A stretch of DNA of 8,217 bases, taken from positions 1 through 8,217 of the forward strand of contig CAJAHZ010000325.1 of NCBI GenBank assembly GCA_903939665.1, in the 5' to 3' direction. Below are positions 5,227 through 8,217 of this stretch, one piece after another; the stretch's first letter is position 1; each line of letters starts with the position of its first letter. Position numbers and translations under genes: made by a program. The notes under the pieces were generated by a model. That model was not told where the DNA came from and ran no database searches. It was given only the letters and a program-made list of their open reading frames with translations. The DNA is from an uncultured Pseudomonadota bacterium. Lineage in GTDB: Bacteria; Pseudomonadota; Gammaproteobacteria; Burkholderiales; Rhodocyclaceae.

Positions 5227-8217
5227 CTATTGATCATGCGTAGCGGGCGTGTCGAGTAATTCCGCCAGTGCAGCCATCGCCTGTTGCCATGCAGCAGACA
5301 ACGTCATGAATTCCTCATTGCAGCGCAGCGGGTTATCCGTTCCCCGGATCGCCTTGTCGAGCGTCGTTTCAAGGCAGGCTGCAGTGGTTTGCAACTCGAT
5401 CAGCCCGACGGTACCTGAACCGCCCCTGATTGCATGTGCAAGACGCCTTGCCGTTTCAAGATCGTCTCCATCTAACGCCGCACCAATTTCTGTCACGATA
5501 CCTGCGTTGCGCTCGCGGAACAGGTGCAAAAACCGGAAGAGCATTTTATGATCGCCGTTCACGCGGGAGAGTGCCGTGGCGTGATCGAATACGTTGGTGA
5601 CGGCACGCAGGGGAATTGCCGCGGGCGGCACCGGGGAAACCGACGTCACGTCAGCCCCCAGCTTGCCAGACGGCTCGGGATCAACACTGTTTTGCAAAGC
5701 CCGGCCCGGCAGCCAGCGCATCAGCATGGCATAAAGGGCGTCAGGCAGGATTGGCTTGGTGAGGATGTCGTTCATGCCGGTAGCCAGCACATGTTCGGTC
5801 TCCTCGCTCATGGCGTGGGCGGTCAGTGCGAGAATTGGCAGATCTGGCCACAGCTCTCGGAGGATGCGGGCGGCGGTGTAGCCGTCCATCACGGGCATCT
5901 GCAGATCCATCAACACCAGATCGTAGCCGCCGTTGATCGCCGCCGCCACCGCTTGCGCGCCATCGTCAGCCGTGACAACCGTGGCACCGGTCAACCCGAC
6001 CAACTCACGGCCAACCTGTCGGTTGAAATCGTTGTCGTCTACGAGGAGGATGCGTACGCCGCTTAACTCAGGTTTTATTCCCTGCGTGGCGAGAATAAAG
6101 GGCAGCACGGTATGGCCTCCGAGGGCGCTGACCATCGTGTCGTGCAGGGTCGAACGCGTCACGGGCTTGGCGAGGAAAGTCTGTATATCGCCCTTTTCCG
6201 ACAGCTGGCGGGCCAGTTCCGCCTCCCCCCCGGTAATCAGGATGATGGGCGTCGAGTGTCCGGCAATACGTATCCCGCGAGCAGTCGTCAGTCCATCCTG
6301 GCCCGGCAGTTTCCAGTCGAGAAGGATCAGGTCAAAATGCTCCCCCGCTTGAAGTCTGGTCAGCGCCGCCTCACCCGAATCCGCTCCGGTAACCTGGCAG
6401 CCAAACGTCTTGGTGATCCGGATAAGCAAAGTGCGCATGACGTCGTTGTCCTCCACCACCAGCACCCTTTTGCCGGTCAGGGATGAGTGTGCCGGGTTTG
6501 GTACGGCCATGCCGGTGGCGATGTCGAAGCGGGCCGTAAATCTGAACCGGGAGCCCACCCCTGGCTCGCTCTCCACCTCGATAGCACCCTGCATGTGTTC
6601 CACCAGTTGTTTGCTGATCGCCAAGCCGAGGCCGGTGCCGCCATATTTTCGCGTGGTGGAACTGTCCGCCTGGGTGAACGCGGTGAACAGGCCCGCTCGC
6701 TGTTCCGATGTCATGCCCAGACCGGTGTCGCGTACTTCGAAGCGCAAGTTTGCCGTGTCGGCGGTGACGTTCGCCAACTCGACGATTAATCGAATTTCAC
6801 CGCGCTTGGTGAACTTGAGGGCATTGTTCATCAGATTAATCAACACCTGGCTTAAGCGCAGGGGGTCGCCCAGCAAAATATCTGGTACGCCGGGAGCAGC
6901 AGCAACAACAAGTTCCACCCCCTTCTCACGCGCCTTCAGGGCGAACAGGCCGGCTACACGATGCAGCACGTCGTCCACGCTGAACGGAACGGACTCCATC
7001 TCGAGCTTGCCGGCTTCCATCTTTGAGACGTCGAGGATGTCGTTGACGATGCCCAGGAGAGATTCCGAGGCGCTGTGAATCTTGTTCAGGTAGTCGCGCT
7101 CACGCGGCTGAAGATCAAGCTTCAGGCAGAGGTAGGCGAAGCCCAGCACGGCGTTGATGGGAGTGCGAATTTCATGACTCATGTTGGCCAGAAACTCGCT
7201 CTTGGTCAGCGCCAGCCGTTCGGCCGCCACGCGGGCTGCTTCACTCGCCTTGTCCGCTGCCTGGCGCTGCGTGTTGTCGGAAAAACTCATGACCGTCCCG
7301 ATCACCGCGGCGCCTTTGAGCATGGGGTGAATGGCGACGGTAACCGGCAACGGGTGGCCGTCGGCACGCCAGAATGTCTCGGCATCCTCGCGCAACGTTT
7401 GCCCGGCGCGCATGGCCAGGCCGAGACTGCAGGGCGTATCTGATGCGGGGGCGTCAGGCGGGCAGTGGATCGACCTGTGTACGTTACGGCCAAGAAGTTC
7501 TGCCGGAGCATAGCCCAGCATCCGGCAGGCCGCCGGGTTGATCAGGGCGATGCGCCCTGCCTCGTCCAGTTGCAGAATGCCTTCGGCGCTCGAGTCGATG
7601 ATCAGGCGGGTGTGCGCCACGGCGGCGCTCAGCGCTTCGGTGCGTTCAGCCACCAGTTCCTCAAGGTGCTTGCGATAGTGATCCAGTTCTTCGCCCTGCT
7701 GCTTCTTTTTGGTGATGTCATCTTTCACTGCCACGTAGTGGCTGATTGATCCATCCGGTTCGCGCAGGGGGGTGATGATGGCAAACTCGACGTATTCACT
7801 GCCGTCTTTCCTGCGGTTATGGAACTGGCCCTTCCACGACAGGCCGCGGGTAAGCGCATCCCACAATGCGAAGTAAGTCTCGGGTGGGGTCTTGCCCGAG
7901 TTCAGAATGCGCGGATTCAGCCCGATGACTTCATCGCGGCTGTAGCCGGTCGCCAGCAGAAAGGCGTTATTTACGTATTCGATTTCACCAAGGCGGTTGG
8001 TGATGACGATGCTTTCCGGGCTTTGCTCCACCGCCAGGGAAAGTTTGCGCAGTTGATCGTTGGTGGACTTGATTTCAGTGATGTCGCGGTCCATCCCGCG
8101 GTAGCCGAGCAGCCGCCTGCCGTCGGCGCTCAGGAATGGTACACCGTTGGTCTGCACGTGGCGCAGGCTGCCGTCCTTGTGGCGGAGGGTGCTGTCAATT
8201 TTGCGAAAAGGCTCGCG
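5227..8217 (-). CDS. Multi-PAS hybrid histidine kinase with two receivers and HPt (5' end outside window)
   Basis: Sensor kinase, 996 residues visible. The frame is open to the window edge: upstream of a GTG at 8157 it continues through HKDGSLRH, clearly PAS sequence, so that GTG is not the start. Numbering from codon 8157, the domains are: end of a PAS/PAC unit (to about 30, GYRGMDRDIT); PAS 2 (about 38-150, ending KDDIT); a coiled-coil linker; PAS 3 (about 184-295); HisKA with phospho-acceptor H328 in NMSHEIRTP; HATPase with N-box N445, DTGLGM (477-482) and GGTGLGLAI (506-514); REC 1 (564-680, D614, T642, K664); REC 2 (701-818, D751, T779, K801); a Pro-rich linker; and HPt with H908 in AHAIRGGSG. 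All phosphotransfer residues are intact, giving a full BarA-like relay. No membrane segment is visible, but the N-terminus is missing. The signal is unknown. It is the first visible gene of an operon with two response regulators. Confidence 0.96.
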   Translation of the reverse strand, partial: REPFRKIDSTLRHKDGSLRHVQTNGVPFLSADGRRLLGYRGMDRDITEIKSTNDQLRKLSLAVEQSPESIVITNRLGEIEYVNNAFLLATGYSRDEVIGLNPRILNSGKTPPETYFALWDALTRGLSWKGQFHNRRKDGSEYVEFAIITPLREPDGSISHYVAVKDDITKKKQQGEELDHYRKHLEELVAERTEALSAAVAHTRLIIDSSAEGILQLDEAGRIALINPAACRMLGYAPAELLGRNVHRSIHCPPDAPASDTPCSLGLAMRAGQTLREDAETFWRADGHPLPVTVAIHPMLKGAAVIGTVMSFSDNTQRQAADKASEAARVAAERLALTKSEFLANMSHEIRTPINAVLGFAYLCLKLDLQPRERDYLNKIHSASESLLGIVNDILDVSKMEAGKLEMESVPFSVDDVLHRVAGLFALKAREKGVELVVAAAPGVPDILLGDPLRLSQVLINLMNNALKFTKRGEIRLIVELANVTADTANLRFEVRDTGLGMTSEQRAGLFTAFTQADSSTTRKYGGTGLGLAISKQLVEHMQGAIEVESEPGVGSRFRFTARFDIATGMAVPNPAHSSLTGKRVLVVEDNDVMRTLLIRITKTFGCQVTGADSGEAALTRLQAGEHFDLILLDWKLPGQDGLTTARGIRIAGHSTPIILITGGEAELARQLSEKGDIQTFLAKPVTRSTLHDTMVSALGGHTVLPFILATQGIKPELSGVRILLVDDNDFNRQVGRELVGLTGATVVTADDGAQAVAAAINGGYDLVLMDLQMPVMDGYTAARILRELWPDLPILALTAHAMSEETEHVLATGMNDILTKPILPDALYAMLMRWLPGRALQNSVDPEPSGKLGADVTSVSPVPPAAIPLRAVTNVFDHATALSRVNGDHKMLFRFLHLFRERNAGIVTEIGAALDGDDLETARRLAHAIRGGSGTVGLIELQTTAACLETTLDKAIRGTDNPLRCNEEFMTLSAAWQQAMAALAELLDTPATHDQ

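Noticed and set aside
8155..8157. GTG as start codon of the hybrid kinase
   Set aside because: The frame stays open to the window edge and the residues upstream (HKDGSLRH and before) continue a PAS domain, so the true start lies outside the window.

Overview
The window looks like chromosomal DNA from a Gram-negative proteobacterium, most likely a betaproteobacterium near the Rhodocyclales (Dechloromonas, Azoarcus or Accumulibacter type). The reasons are an LPS heptose epimerase gene, a moderately high G+C content, and the order hldD - cysM - PolB-like exonuclease, which I recall from that group. The taxonomic call is inference from gene content, not a database match. I saw no rRNA, tRNA, CRISPR array, insertion sequence or attachment site.

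The left part (1-2267, + strand) is a tightly packed gene run. It holds the 3' end of hldD (LPS inner-core heptose precursor), cysM (cysteine synthase B, overlapping hldD by 14 bases) and, 2 bases later, a DEDDy-type 3'-5' exonuclease of the PolB-like family. The spacing suggests one transcript with translational coupling. After a 104-base gap comes a small secreted protein of unknown function (2372-2722, +).

The right part (2783-8217, - strand) is a signalling operon transcribed toward the first block. It converges with the small gene across a 60-base intergenic stretch in which I see no convincing terminator. Its order of transcription is: a large multi-PAS hybrid histidine kinase whose 5' end lies beyond the window (PAS-PAS-PAS-HisKA-HATPase-REC-REC-HPt visible); 12 bases later a REC-HD-GYP response regulator (predicted cyclic-di-GMP phosphodiesterase); and, with a 4-base ATGA overlap, a second response regulator whose roughly 260-residue C-terminal part I do not recognise. 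All phosphotransfer residues (kinase His, two REC Asp, HPt His, two output REC Asp) are intact. The three proteins can therefore be read as a complete phosphorelay: kinase to its own REC and HPt, then to one or both stand-alone regulators, with cyclic-di-GMP turnover as one output. No helix-turn-helix is visible in any visible part, so the output is probably enzymatic or by protein contact rather than direct transcription control.

Most of this is ordinary core and signalling content. The best candidates for something undescribed are the unknown output region of the last regulator and the close relationship between the two receiver domains, which points to duplication or gene conversion inside the operon.
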